DNA of 64,000 nt from Stichopus chloronotus (Eukaryota > Echinodermata > Holothuroidea > Aspidochirotida > Stichopodidae). A program made the position numbers and the translations under genes. Every line of letters starts with the position of its first letter. The stretch's first letter is position 1. Positions 38,535-49,269 of the stretch are shown here, piece by piece. Where the stretch lies: positions 6,404,820-6,468,819 of the forward strand of contig CM037843.1 of NCBI GenBank assembly GCA_021234535.1, written 5' to 3'. The notes beneath the pieces were generated by a model. The model was not told where the DNA came from. It ran no database searches and saw nothing but the letters and a program-made list of their open reading frames with translations.

Positions 38535-41500
38535 TTAACATTTCAAATGATTAAATGTGCCATTACATGCTGAAGTCAGAAAGGCGATATTTTGATCGGT
38601 GAAGTGAAATCCCATGTAAATACTGACAACTGTACCAATAATAGTAAATACCAACACATGAGAACCTTTCAACAAACATTCTGTTTGAAATAAGAGTTCT
38701 CTCCACAATACGTTTGTTTCGTTTGATTTGAGCAGTAAGAAATTTGAAACAAACTTGTCCCATATGTAACGAACTTGAAGGCCTCCTAGAGCAAAAATGT
38801 AAAATACCAAGGATGAAATTATTTCAATCCAGGCAAGAATCATGAGATGGTGTTGAATCTTGGCACTTCTTTCATCTTTCATTACGCAGGTCTCAATGAC
38901 CATGTAATCCCACGTCAGGTTAGCTACAATCCCTAAAACAGTTATCGGAAACATCAAGGTCGTAACAAGATTGCAGAGACTTCTGTAGCAATTGAAATCC
39001 GTAACGACTTCAAAAAGTACACTTTTGCACCTTTGTAGGTCCCCTTCAAACTCTTTAACGTAGCCAAGGAGAAGTGTCAGTTGACATTGGAAAGAGACCC
39101 GGATGAAATAGAGTATGTAAACGAATAGGCCAAACGAAAACATGAATATGACACCCACCAAGGATCGTATTCCTTTCGTGAGTGTGAAGCCACATTCACC
39201 GATATACAGGAATATAATCGCTCTGTACAAACCTATCATTAGAGGACCGAACAAGCCAATGCAAAGATAACACTTTCCGGGTAGACCTGTAAAGAAAATG
39301 CAAATGATTTGCGTACTTTATTCAATGACCGGGGATAACCAACGTGCAGAGATTAATTTCATTTAAAAATTCATCATTTGTCACCAGATCTTACTTGTAC
39401 GTATGGAAAACACAGTGCAACTGATCCTTCTTCGGAGCACTGAATAAATCGTAAGATATGTATTGTACATGTGTAGCATACTGTTAAACAACACCGTTTC
39501 ATGAGAAAGTCATAATTACAACATGACTTCATAATCATGCAGTGTGCACGTTGGGGCCAATCTCTGGTCTCAGATATCGATAACCGTGGACAGGAATGTC
39601 GTTACTCTCATGGTGAAGAACACGCACCCGTTTGTAGGCAATAGGCCTAAATAGTGTCCGTGCCCTATGCGACACCACCCCCCGGTGAAACTGTCGTAGG
39701 TAAGGAATACGCGTCCCACAGACACGTTTTCAGTTCAGTGTAAAATAGTACTATAGAATTATACAAACCTGTGTTTGGAAGATCTAAAATCTGCCCTCTT
39801 TTTATGAGGTACCTAACGTTGAGAGGTGTTGCCCAGCTGAGCCCGGGAACTCGGGATTTGAAATAACTCCGTAGTTTAGAACAGAAAAGCAGAACGGGAG
39901 GAACTGATAATTCACTGTACAGCGAGATGATTAACAACAAGTGCAAAATCTGGTCAGGATCGGCAAAAAGCCAAGGAAAGAATATACACAAGTCAATCAC
40001 GAGCAGAGTCAAACCAAGGAGCAGCCACACCGTTGACGAAATACCGCTCCCTCTATAACACCAACCATTGACACCTGCAATATACAAACAAAGTGAAACT
40101 ACTGCATTATTTAAAAGGATAGTCCAGCCCGAAATTTACCTTTGATATGTGTAAGAGTGAGTAAATGTGACCCTTATAGTAAAACATCCATTCAGTTCCC
40201 ATGCATGGTTCTCGCAATTTTATCAGTTCAAGTTACCCCCTTTGCTATCAACTGGGAACTTGAAGCAAACAGGAGTGACATCATCTCTTCACATTGCTAA
40301 AGAGTCTTTTGTTTTCTTCAGTTTTGAATTTATTATTTTGACTTGAAATCAGCAGGTGGTCAGCCCACGTACTGGTTACGTGAAGGTCACAAAACTCTCA
40401 TACCTCTCCTACATTCACATTATGATATCACTATATATTGAAGTATTAAATTTGGTGTATATATTACAGAAAAACATAAAATACTTTATCAATGTGGGGA
40501 GATGAAATCACTTCTGCTTGCTTCAAGTTAACTGTCAGTAACAAATGTGGCAACTTCAACTGCTCATATCTCTGGAACCACACATGGAAATTGAATGGAA
40601 GTTTCACTATATATGATCAGATTCACTTACTCTTCAACATATCAAAGCTATATTCGTGGCTAGACCATCCTTTTAATTCTGTTGTTGTTATCTTCTTTAA
40701 TGTCAAAATACAGATTGATGCCCGTTATTAGCTATAAAAACCTTCTTCACCGATTGGTTGTGTCTACGATTGTAACCCGAAAAATAAAATGTAACCTTCC
40801 CACAACACGATAATGTATTACTGTTGTATTCATTTCAAACGTTCCTCATCACTTAGTAATACAAAGTTAGTATAACATCTCATTGACAGATGGTTAAATA
40901 CAATACAAATAATGAATGTTTATGAGTTCAATAGCATGATTAATGTTATGTGTCTAAGGACTGGACTTTCAGTATCTTAAGTGGAATAGAGCGTCCATTA
41001 ATTCAAAGGAATGAAATAACTATTACAAGAATGACAAAACTTTTTATTCGTTATTTTATGAATCTTGTCCAATCAAAATTTGGTCATAATTTGATTTGAC
41101 AAGAGTGCATAGCCTATTATGTACCTTAGGCCTACATGCAATGTACCATAACTAATGCCTCAGCTATGTATTGACTTGCACACTAGTAGATGGCTGATTT
41201 ATTGCGGCGAGTTTAGCACGTACCAATTTCCTACCACCCCGTCACGTGGGGTTGGTACATACTAGTCCATTTTTTGGCATCACAATCATGATTGTAGTGC
41301 CGAACTAAACATGTCATGGGTGATCACCGATCTTTCAATCAGGTGTAAAAGAATTAATATAATGTTATAGCAATTATACGTTCTCGTCAACGTACACAGC
41401 GGAATAAACAAGGTATCTGTATATAAATAAAAATTAAATACGGCAACGTGGGGATGGTTTAATGAGGATTAAAAACGGCTAGAACTATTTGCAAATCAAT

Positions 41501-42363
41501 CCTACGTTACACGTGTGGTATGCACATTTTGCTAAAAACATGCTGCTTTATCAAATATCACAGTGAAAACATTAAAACCTAAACTTACATGTTATATACA
41601 ATAGATTTTTAAACTGAAAAGTTTGCCACAGGATCTATTATAATTGAGTCTATTATAATTAATGAAAGTGAAATATCTTGTACAGTAATGTTGCGACAGA
41701 TGTTCCAACAATTCGAGCAATCTCAACTTTATTTGAGAGACGCATCAAAAAGGAAAAAAAATTGAAATACTCCTAGTGTGAAGAGTTCATTAATGTTTTT
41801 TTTAAATAGCTAAGCAAAGGTGTTGGTAAGATCCTTGTAAAAGTCTAGTAAAGACATATGAGCTAACATAGTACAATACTTTTGAGAGCATTTTATTTCT
41901 ACTTTGCATCGGCTATAGTTAGGCCTACACACTTACCAATTTCGTTTGCAGTGTATCTCTCTGGTACACGGTGGCAGTTCCACCAAAGAGTTTCACAAAC
42001 GTCACATGTATTCCTATCAACATACTCGTTACGTTTTTTCAGGAGCAGCCATGTTTTTTCCTCATCTTCCGCATCTTTAGCAGCAGCATCACAATTAAGC
42101 TCATACGCCAATATCAAAGGATTAAATTCAACATCGATTTCTCTGACCCGTTTGCTTTGACATTCGCCTTCAACAATTTTCTTTGCGTGGCAAGGAAAGC
42201 ATTTCCGCACTGTCACGACATCATCGTGGTAATACAAACCAAGAAATTTTAATATCAGCCAAAACAGAACCGGCCATTCCTTTCTCGATTTCCTATGAAC
42301 ATCCCTAGTTTCGGAAAATCTATCTTCAGCAGTCATGGAACACCTTCGATTAATATGCGACAT
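38535..42363 (-). CDS. Seven-transmembrane protein, possibly gustatory-receptor-like; block A copy
   Basis: Three coding exons on the minus strand: 42,363-41,937, 40,074-39,769 and 39,286-38,535. Junctions are ATTG|GTAAGT, TTGCAG|GT, ACACAG|GTTTGT and TTTACAG|GT, and both introns are phase 1. The product is 494 residues. The N-terminus is hydrophilic, with WPVLFWLILKFLGLYYHDD at about 30-48, then a Cys-rich acidic stretch. Seven hydrophobic segments follow at about 156-176, 184-208, 254-275, 286-306, 350-370, 391-412 and 453-473, with a short tail. The long N-terminus before TM1, the LILKFLGLY segment, and a TM7 ending IYMGFHF (insect gustatory receptors end in a TYxxxxxQF-like motif) suggest the GRL family. 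This is an inference; another 7TM family is possible. The ATG at 42,363 is the first one kept in both copies. The open frame upstream to 42,506 follows an acceptor (TTCAG|ATCAAG), so an extra 5' exon is likely. Confidence 0.8.
40115..40672. mobile_element. 558 bp MITE with TTAA target duplication, in an intron of the block A receptor gene
   Basis: The left end AAGGATAGTCCAGCCCGAAA and right end (minus strand) AAGGATGGTCTAGCCACGAA form ~20 bp imperfect terminal inverted repeats. TTAA flanks both ends (40,111-40,114 and 40,673-40,676). Block B has a single TTAA at the matching intron position (60,436-60,439) and no insert, so this is a clean empty site. The ends differ from those of the 344 bp element, so it is a different family with the same piggyBac-type target preference. 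The internal frame at 40,492-40,731 is not a recognisable transposase fragment. Confidence 0.88.
41215..41262. repeat. Short inverted repeat, GTACCAA to TTGGTAC, shared by both blocks
   Basis: CGTACCAATTTCCTACCACC followed by CCGTCACGTGGGGTTGGTAC forms a short imperfect hairpin here. The block B version (about 60,992-61,035) has changes on both sides of the stem (TTTTCCCACCACC against GGTGGGTTGG) but still pairs. It lies in the receptor intron region. The function is unknown, and it may be the end of an old element. Confidence 0.35.
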
Positions 42364-42506
42364 TGCTTCTAAGGTACCGTCCTTGGCACTGGTTTCTTCA
42401 CGAGAGGCAGATGAACACTGTGCAAGTATATGAGCACAGCGTCTTGATTTCGAAGACAGCTTAATTGTAATGAAGGGATATTCATTGGTTACGTCGCACA
42501 CTTGAT
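42364..42506 (-). other. Probable 5' leader part of the first shown exon (block A)
   Basis: An acceptor-like GATTCAGTTCAG precedes ATCAAGTG at 42,506. The frame from there to the proposed start ATG (42,363) is open in both copies. The two copies fall out of step in the middle through unequal indels (near 42,430) and come back into step only at DGTLEAM. That is unusual for coding sequence and favours untranslated leader. If it is coding, 47 or more residues would be added from an upstream exon not identified here. Confidence 0.45.
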
Positions 42507-42509
42507 CTG

Positions 42510-43173
42510 AACTGAATCTATCTCAATTGAAAAATGACTGCTGCCATCCTAAAATTGAAAGTCACCGCAAGAAAATTACTCCTTAGTCTCAAGGGTAAGG
42601 TACATATGACTGTAGGCTGAAAGTCTTATATCTCGGTATTAGCTCACTGCCTATATATAAGTGCGTTTCTAAATTACACGAGTTCGTGAGTAGTTAGAGC
42701 ATAACATTTGCTAGAGTTAATTGGTAGTTTTTATTGCAAAATCTGTAATGGTAACTGTTTTATTATTTTGTACTAAGGTGATTGAGATTTCCTGATCTAA
42801 AAGGATGAGAGATGCCCATACATAATGACACAGAGACTGAGAGCCGAGACAAGGAAAGATTTAGAAAATCCTGTAAACAATTGTAAATAAATCAGCGATA
42901 ACCTCATAGTTTCGACTTTTGTGTTATCTTTTACAGAGTGTTGTAAAACGTCCCTTCAGCTCAGAATGACACTCATCTTTGTCGTCAATGCATCCATAAG
43001 TGTTTTGCACTTTACATAGAAAGGTTTTATTAACATTTAAGGTAACTTTTTGGAATCTGAAACTGAAAGTATATTTATTGACAACATCTTCACCTGCATG
43101 TCATATATTGTGGGACACTCTAATCGTCCAGGTCTATAGAGTAGTACTCTCCAATTTCAATTATATCATAATC
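42510..43173. other. Upstream flank of the block A receptor gene, no gene recognised
   Basis: This stretch is conserved in block B but contains no recognised exon. Candidate minus-strand splice donors for an upstream leader exon were not resolved. A segment within it (about 42,770-43,010) is the one duplicated in tandem in block B. Confidence 0.4.
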
Positions 43174-43256
43174 ACCTGTTCCACAAATAGTTAAGATCGA
43201 TCATAAGTTCATATAAATCAAACTTGAGATTGTGCGCAACTCTTTGTGGAACAGGT
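43174..43256. other. 83-nt hairpin upstream of the block A receptor gene
   Basis: ACCTGTTCCACAAA (43,174-43,187) pairs perfectly with TTTGTGGAACAGGT (43,243-43,256). The stem continues imperfectly inwards (AGTT with AACT, then AAGTT with AACTT) to a small AT-rich loop. Size and shape are like an animal microRNA precursor. The block B copy (63,201-63,283) has the same length and appears to differ at one base in the inner part. It may alternatively be a short hairpin MITE. Either strand could be transcribed. Confidence 0.45.
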
Positions 43257-44040
43257 TGAAGTATATAGAAACTGAAGCCTGTTTTTTTCAAAAAAGGTCT
43301 TCCCATTTGTAGGTCGCTTTGGTCTCACGTGGACTGACCATTATGTTCAACGTGAATTAAATGACAGGCAGCCTCATCACTCCAATATTACCATTACCGT
43401 ATTATGGAACACGGAAACCGATACTTCTTTAACTGTGGTAATGTTACTTACAAATTTTCCTATAATAAGATATTTAACAGTTAGTTTGCACGAACAAGTC
43501 ATGGGGGGTATATGGGGAAGTATTCACTGCTTTTTAAGGACGTACTAATCCTTCGAATGACGAATATACAATCTCGCAGTACTACTGAGTCATCTACAGT
43601 CAGATAACTCTCATCAATGTTAGCCTGAATATTTAAGGTGTGCTCCGGTCCGGTTTTCGATGTCGGGACAGCCCAATCGTTTGAACTTGACCAAGAGCAC
43701 CCACAACCGAGCAACCTCCCTTCTGAGATCACTCGCTACCAAACCGACGTTGCCGGTTTTGAGTAGGTGAAAACACGAACAAAGGACGTGCATTACTCCT
43801 GCCTCTGGAGAAAGGCATTCGTAACACGGCATATAGGTAAGAAAAATGGTATCGTACATACACACGCCTGCTGCAAATATTACCCTTAGCTTCTATTAGC
43901 TTCTATTACTGAGGCGTGCACAGAAGTGAAAAAAAAACAAGGAAATGGTTAATGACAAATCGTACAATGAAAAGAATTCTTTTTAGTGTTTACTACTGAA
44001 GCATCACACAATTTACTGATGTTTAAGAAGTACCGTAGCA

Positions 44041-47000
44041 AATTTGGTAAAATCAACAGAGCACCTGCAAGTTGCTAGATCAAACTTGACATCAAAGAGG
44101 AATCAACCAGAAGAAGGGTTAAGAAAAATACAAATACGGCTTAAAACGGACGAAGTGATTTTCAATCAAAGCAACAGGTTAAGGATCAAAAGCCTGGGGT
44201 GAAAGATTACAATCACTATGGGGAAAACTGAGACGTTTTCTATTAAATTTGAGGAAGGAGATTTTTTATCAAAGTGTAAGGATCAAATCTAAGTCAAAGT
44301 GTAATCGATAAGAACTAAAGTTAAGTATACAAACTAAACTGACAATAAAGTGACTATCAGGCATGGCAAGGTCGTATAAGAATAAAACAAATAAGATCAA
44401 AGTATAATAAACAATAGGGAGGGTAACAACTTTAACAAGTTGTGTTTATTACAGAACTATTGTAATGGACGTCATCGAGCCACTTCCAATCCTTTTCATG
44501 ATTGTAATCTTACGATATCATATGATATAATATTTGATGTGCTAAGTCTCATACAATAGCACTCGCATAATCGTACTTCAGAGAGTATATAATTCGATTT
44601 TTACAAATCAGTGGACATCTTTCATGATACCCAGGTACGGTTTCGTGAGGCTAAAATATTAACTCACCACCACCTTTCGACTTGAGAGGGTGCTGAAGAC
44701 TTTTGTGGGGAACTTTTGGGGAACTCCTTCACTATCTAAGCATCCAAAGGTTGGCGGGGAGCGTACTAAGGCAATTTGACACTCTAAATCATTCCAGAAA
44801 TGGCACATACCAGGCTTAATTTCAGCCATACAATATGAGCAATTTGGTGAGAAAAATGCAAAAGAACTGGAGTTAATCCCATTTTAAAATACCAACAAAG
44901 CCCTTGTTCTTGCAATCAGAAAATTTTGATTAACTTTTATGAAGCAAACTATTGCAGTCAGGAATGAGGACTTTTTTGCCAGGAATGATAAAGCACAGTA
45001 TCAGCTTATCCACGTGAATCACATATCTCAGAATCAAACAAGGGCGTAGCCCGGATTTTTTTTAATGAGGGGGCAAAATCAACTCATCGTCCATATTTTT
45101 TAACCGCCATCCTGGGGAGGGGGATTAAGGGAGGGGTGTTGCCCTATCGAGACTTAATACAGGATTTTAAATCAGTCAGTCCGCAGATAGACCAAGGAGG
45201 CATGAGGAGAGGTCTAAGGGGATAGAGGGAACCTTCCCCTTTGCCTAATAGGATCGTGTTTGTCCTTCTTTATCTGGCTAGTGATGGTGCAAAATTGACT
45301 TTTCTGTCGACACCTGGACCCATGAACATAAAATTTAGGTTACAAAGTATTGGAAGGGGCTGAGTGCTGTTGGGAATAACTAAACGAAGCGCCACCATCG
45401 GTTAGCTGGGAGCCTAGAGGAAAATTTTAGACGTTTTAAATCATCAAGATGGTCGGAAACGGCACTTCCTGGGTAATCAAATTTTGAAATAGGGACATCT
45501 TGCCTGCAATTTCTCAATTAGGCCTATTGAGATAAACATAAATGTATGAAAAATGATAACATATAACAGATGGGTTGAGATGATACAAGAATCAAAATGA
45601 ATTATTCATCTTGTTTCATTTATTCTTGGAACAGTTTGCAAATAGTAGGGTTAAGGGTGCTAAACATATCTTTAGACCTTACTTACACATTGATTAAAAA
45701 TAAACCATTGTAAGCTTGAAAAGAAAAATGCAAATTGGAATAGGCGGTTGAACATTATCTAATGCAACAAAGCGACGCAGAACACGACTGGATTTTTTTC
45801 GGCGGAAAAACGAAGGCAGAACATCAGCTTTTGCATGCACTTGTGGCAAAGAATTTCCAAATTTTGTTTCAAAAAATGAAAACGACGTACTTTTAAGTAG
45901 TAAAATTGACGTAATTTTAAACAGTAATATGACAGAATATTGGTTCGCATTGACAATAGCTTTAGTTGGCATTGACAACCAATACTTTTTGGGAATTTAT
46001 CATTTTTCAATGCAGCTTTAAGTTGGGAAAAAATAGACGAACATTGTTTCTAGAATCTATTACATCATAGAAATTCAAGGTTTAGATTAACAGTTTGGGA
46101 AGACGTATTGTCAATGCGTCCTGCGTGAATAAATACGCCATCCGTTCTGGTGCTGATTCCATCTCCTAGTCGTATACTCGTATACTGCGTACGGGTAAGA
46201 TACGCATGCATAGCCAATCAAAACATCGAATCAATGATTTCACACCTTTATGAGCAACTTGTCTCAATTATGTTGTTAATCTGGTTCGTCTTAGTTTCCA
46301 ATGTCATAAAAAGACAATACATGTGGAGTCCGGCAGTTTCCCCAGTCCCCTCCCTCAGTTTAGGCCTACCAGGTCTCCCAAATCTATCATTCTCTCTCTT
46401 TTTTTTCTTTTTTTGCTCACCTTTATTTCTCAACATCATCCATCGCGTTTGCCAAGGGAAACAAGGATTTTCTGGCCCAGAATTCAAAAGAATAATTAAC
46501 TCTAATCAATTCAGAGCACTCTTCGGAACAACTGTTTGTTTGGTGGAAGAATAAGTTCGAACTATTGGTTACATATAGTTTCACAGATGTAAAATGTCAA
46601 ATGTAGATCTCAAATCTAAAACAAAGATCACTAAAATCGACGATTAATAAACGACTTTTGGTAAATGTTAAGGCTGTTGAGGTTCAAACACTAAGTCAGA
46701 ACCGGCAATAGTATTTTACTGCCCAGGCTGCCATGACTGGTTGTAGTAGTTTGCATCCATTATGGTTCTGTCCCACCATGGTATGGTAAATATTGTATTC
46801 TCTACCATTCCAGTATGTACCAGTATATGGACTTACTGAGGTGACCAACGCCAGTTCCTTCGAATATCCCTCCTGGATATCATTCATATTCATCCAGAAA
46901 CTCTGACAAATGAACAAATTAACAATAAATCTCTAAGATATGTTTGTCTCAATCTATCGGAATTTCTCCAGAATTACTCAAAGAGGTGTTATCCCGATGA

Positions 47001-47400
47001 ATTGCGGTCGATTGATTTGTTTGTTTGTTTTTTATTATCATTTATTTCAGTCTCTTTTGAAAACATGTCCATAATAACAAGTGAAATGGAAAATGTATAC
47101 CAAATACGAAAAAGAAAAGAGACTGAGGAGTGTCTTTAAGAAGCATGAGCGGGAAGCTTGTAGACATAACAATCCTGAAGAAATAAATAACACCAGCAGA
47201 AATAAATAACACCAGCAGCTATAAGTATAAATAATATTTGAACAAGGCAGAAAGAAGGGAAGAAAAAATAAATGAATCATTGATACTTGGAAATAATAAA
47301 ACTTTTAAGGGTTTTCTTGAATGAACTGAATGAGCTTTGCCTAGTAATATAAAAAGGTAGGAAGTTCTAGAATTTGGCATTTAGATATCTATACAGTGTT
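44041..47400. other. Inter-block stretch without recognisable gene
   Basis: No frame with a family motif was found. The part near 45,045-45,240 (GGGCGTAGCCCGGA followed by T- and G-rich sequence with GGGGAGGGGGATTAAGGGAG) has the look of an old transposon tail. A frame at 46,150-46,554 and its opposite-strand shadow are low-complexity. A 20-base word (AAATAAATAACACCAGCAG) is directly repeated at about 47,185-47,220. Whether this stretch belongs to the duplicated unit cannot be judged, because block B leaves the window before the matching place. Confidence 0.4.
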
Positions 47401-47419
47401 ATGAGATGATTTCATTCTA

Positions 47420-49020
47420 AAAAGTGGAATAGAGATAGTATTTGAACCTCGACTATGATTATGGGTGTGTAGCAGAACGCAGAGCAAATAAATGTCGGAA
47501 AATAGGGACGACATTATCGTTCATACATTTGTAAGTAAAAATACAGATGTAATACCTTTTAAGTCATAGGCATTCAACCTATTCAAATTCGAAAAAAAGT
47601 GGGTTCGTGTGACTGAGGTAATGTTTGTTCAAAATAAAACGAGCACATCTTTTCTGAAGAATAAAAAGTGGATGAATACCTTAGGTGTACGTACGTACTT
47701 CCTTATACAATATTACAATACGAAAGGTAAGGGAGATGAACATTATGAAGGGTAATCAAGATGTTTTTACTTAAGATAGTACGAAGATTAACTAATTAAT
47801 AGTAATAATTGAAACACCACCCCCTGGAAACTTTCTGACTGATAAAATTGCCATGATCTTTCCGTAAAAGATGCTGGTAAATAATGACCCCTACAAACTT
47901 AGTACAATTCTTAGCACAATTCGTACACCACAGAGATTAATACCATGAACGCCTTTGCGTGTTTACAGGAAAATCTGAAGATATATGGAGTAAAGTTTCT
48001 TTACTTTGAGAAATAATTTGTCAGCACAAAACCAGTTGTACACACTTTCGAATTCATGCTGTACAGTTTGCAGGGCTGGTATGTTTGGGCCTAGTAACTA
48101 AACAGTCATTAATTTTGACACGATCAATAGAATCGCTACTGTCATTACCATGTAGAATGCGTAATGGAACACCATGTATTAATGCTATTGTTGCAGTTTT
48201 TGAATACATAGTTATAGAAAGACTTCTTGGCACAACGAAGTACGGAAGTAAGGCGGTTGCGATACTGTTTATACTCATTTAAATTTCTAACAGTGAGACG
48301 TCTTAAATATTTCGGGACGTTTTTTTAGTTTGATAAGAATTTAGAATAGCTGCTGTCATCGAATCCTCAGTGGCGTTATTGTTCCTATTCACTGAACGTT
48401 GGGTAAAAGGGAAATTACTGTTGAAATAATTAACAAAGATACTATTGAATTCATTAAGGACTTCTTCAGTCTCTTGCAGTCATATTGTCATTGCCAAGAC
48501 TCATTTTGTAGGAGCATGAAGAAAACTTTTAAGGTTTCTATGTGTTATTTTTCGAAAGCTTGACGTTTTAGCATAATTACCCTTGTGAATACCAAGATTG
48601 CAGAGAATGAAAATAGAAAAGTGATCGGAAATATCATCTATTAGGATTCCTGAAGTGCTTTTTTGTTTAAAGATATTAGTAATAATTGCATCGAGGAGGG
48701 TAGCTGTGGTAGAAATTACCCTGGTAGGTAAGGTGCGTAGCGATCGGAATGTATACGACTGCAAGAGGCTGATTAGAAATATGGTCGTTTAAATTTAATA
48801 ACTTACAATTGAAATCTCACATTAAATAACAATCAGATTTGATTTCGTTTAAGACAATAAATAGTGATGATAATGAATCATAGGTTTTATCTATGATACC
48901 CCTTACTACAATAAATAACCCCAACTGTAGCAGATGCCTTGGAGGAACAAATGTCAATAAAAATGGATTCAAATATATCTTCAGTAAAAATACTTAAATG
49001 AGAGCAAGGTAGTATACCAG
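47420..49020 (-). pseudogene. Decayed LINE with endonuclease and reverse-transcriptase remnants
   Basis: Minus-strand translation with several stops and frame changes shows the order of an APE-type non-LTR element. ESIFIDICSSKASATVGVIY (near 48,970) and STTATLLDAI with SGILIDDISDHFSIF (48,730-48,590) are the endonuclease C-terminal half. VLNEFNSIFVNYFN (near 48,460) is linker. ESVYNWFCADKLFLKVKK (near 48,040) is from the reverse transcriptase after the palm. LQKRCARFILNKHYLSHTNP with LFFEF (47,680-47,600) is the C-terminal region. The segment that should hold the catalytic F/YADD box is missing or unreadable (48,060-48,290 is too short). It is dead. It ends next to the start of duplicated block B. 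Confidence 0.85.
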
Positions 49021-49269
49021 CACCCTACGTATGTAGGTAATGATGATGGTATTCCCAATATCTAGCCCTCAAAACCCAGGCAAGTACATATTCATCATGG
49101 AAAGTACAAAATAGATCAGACTTTTACAGGGGAAAAGTCACAATGATGTAAGGAAACTACTGACAGTACCATTTCCCGAAAGTTACTTACTGAGTCCGGG
49201 AAGGGTGATTTCCGATAATCTAGGGAGTATTATTATGTAATTTTTTGTAGCACGCTCTGCTTCAACTGA

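Larger units (their letters stand above)
33490..44040. repeat. Segmental duplication, block A
   Basis: This block is repeated in direct orientation as block B (49,030-64,000). Matching starts near 33,500 against 49,045 (TAGCCCTCAAAA, then CAAGTAC, GTACAAAATA, ATCAGACTTT). It runs, with insertions and deletions, to 44,040 against 64,000 (TTAAGAAGTACCG, then AGCAA). Offsets are 18,574 at the last coding exon, 19,780 at the first coding exon and about 20,027 upstream, so indels accumulate. Coding exons and much of the intergenic DNA are highly similar. The homology may continue past the window, so the true unit can be longer. Confidence 0.92.

Noticed and set aside
38563..38763. Second minus-strand frame overlapping the last receptor exon
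   Set aside because: Out-of-frame shadow of the 7TM coding exon.
39665..39768. Extension of the middle receptor exon past the donor
   Set aside because: Frames continue past ACACAG|GTTTGT but the two copies diverge completely there, while the exon before it and the next exon join in matching phase.
41882..42252. Plus-strand frames opposite the first receptor exon (also 61,731-62,029)
   Set aside because: They are antisense shadows of the coding exon with consensus splice sites on the minus strand.
46150..46554. 134-residue plus-strand frame
   Set aside because: It contains a T/C-rich low-complexity run encoding phenylalanines, has no family motif, and has an equally long frame on the opposite strand.
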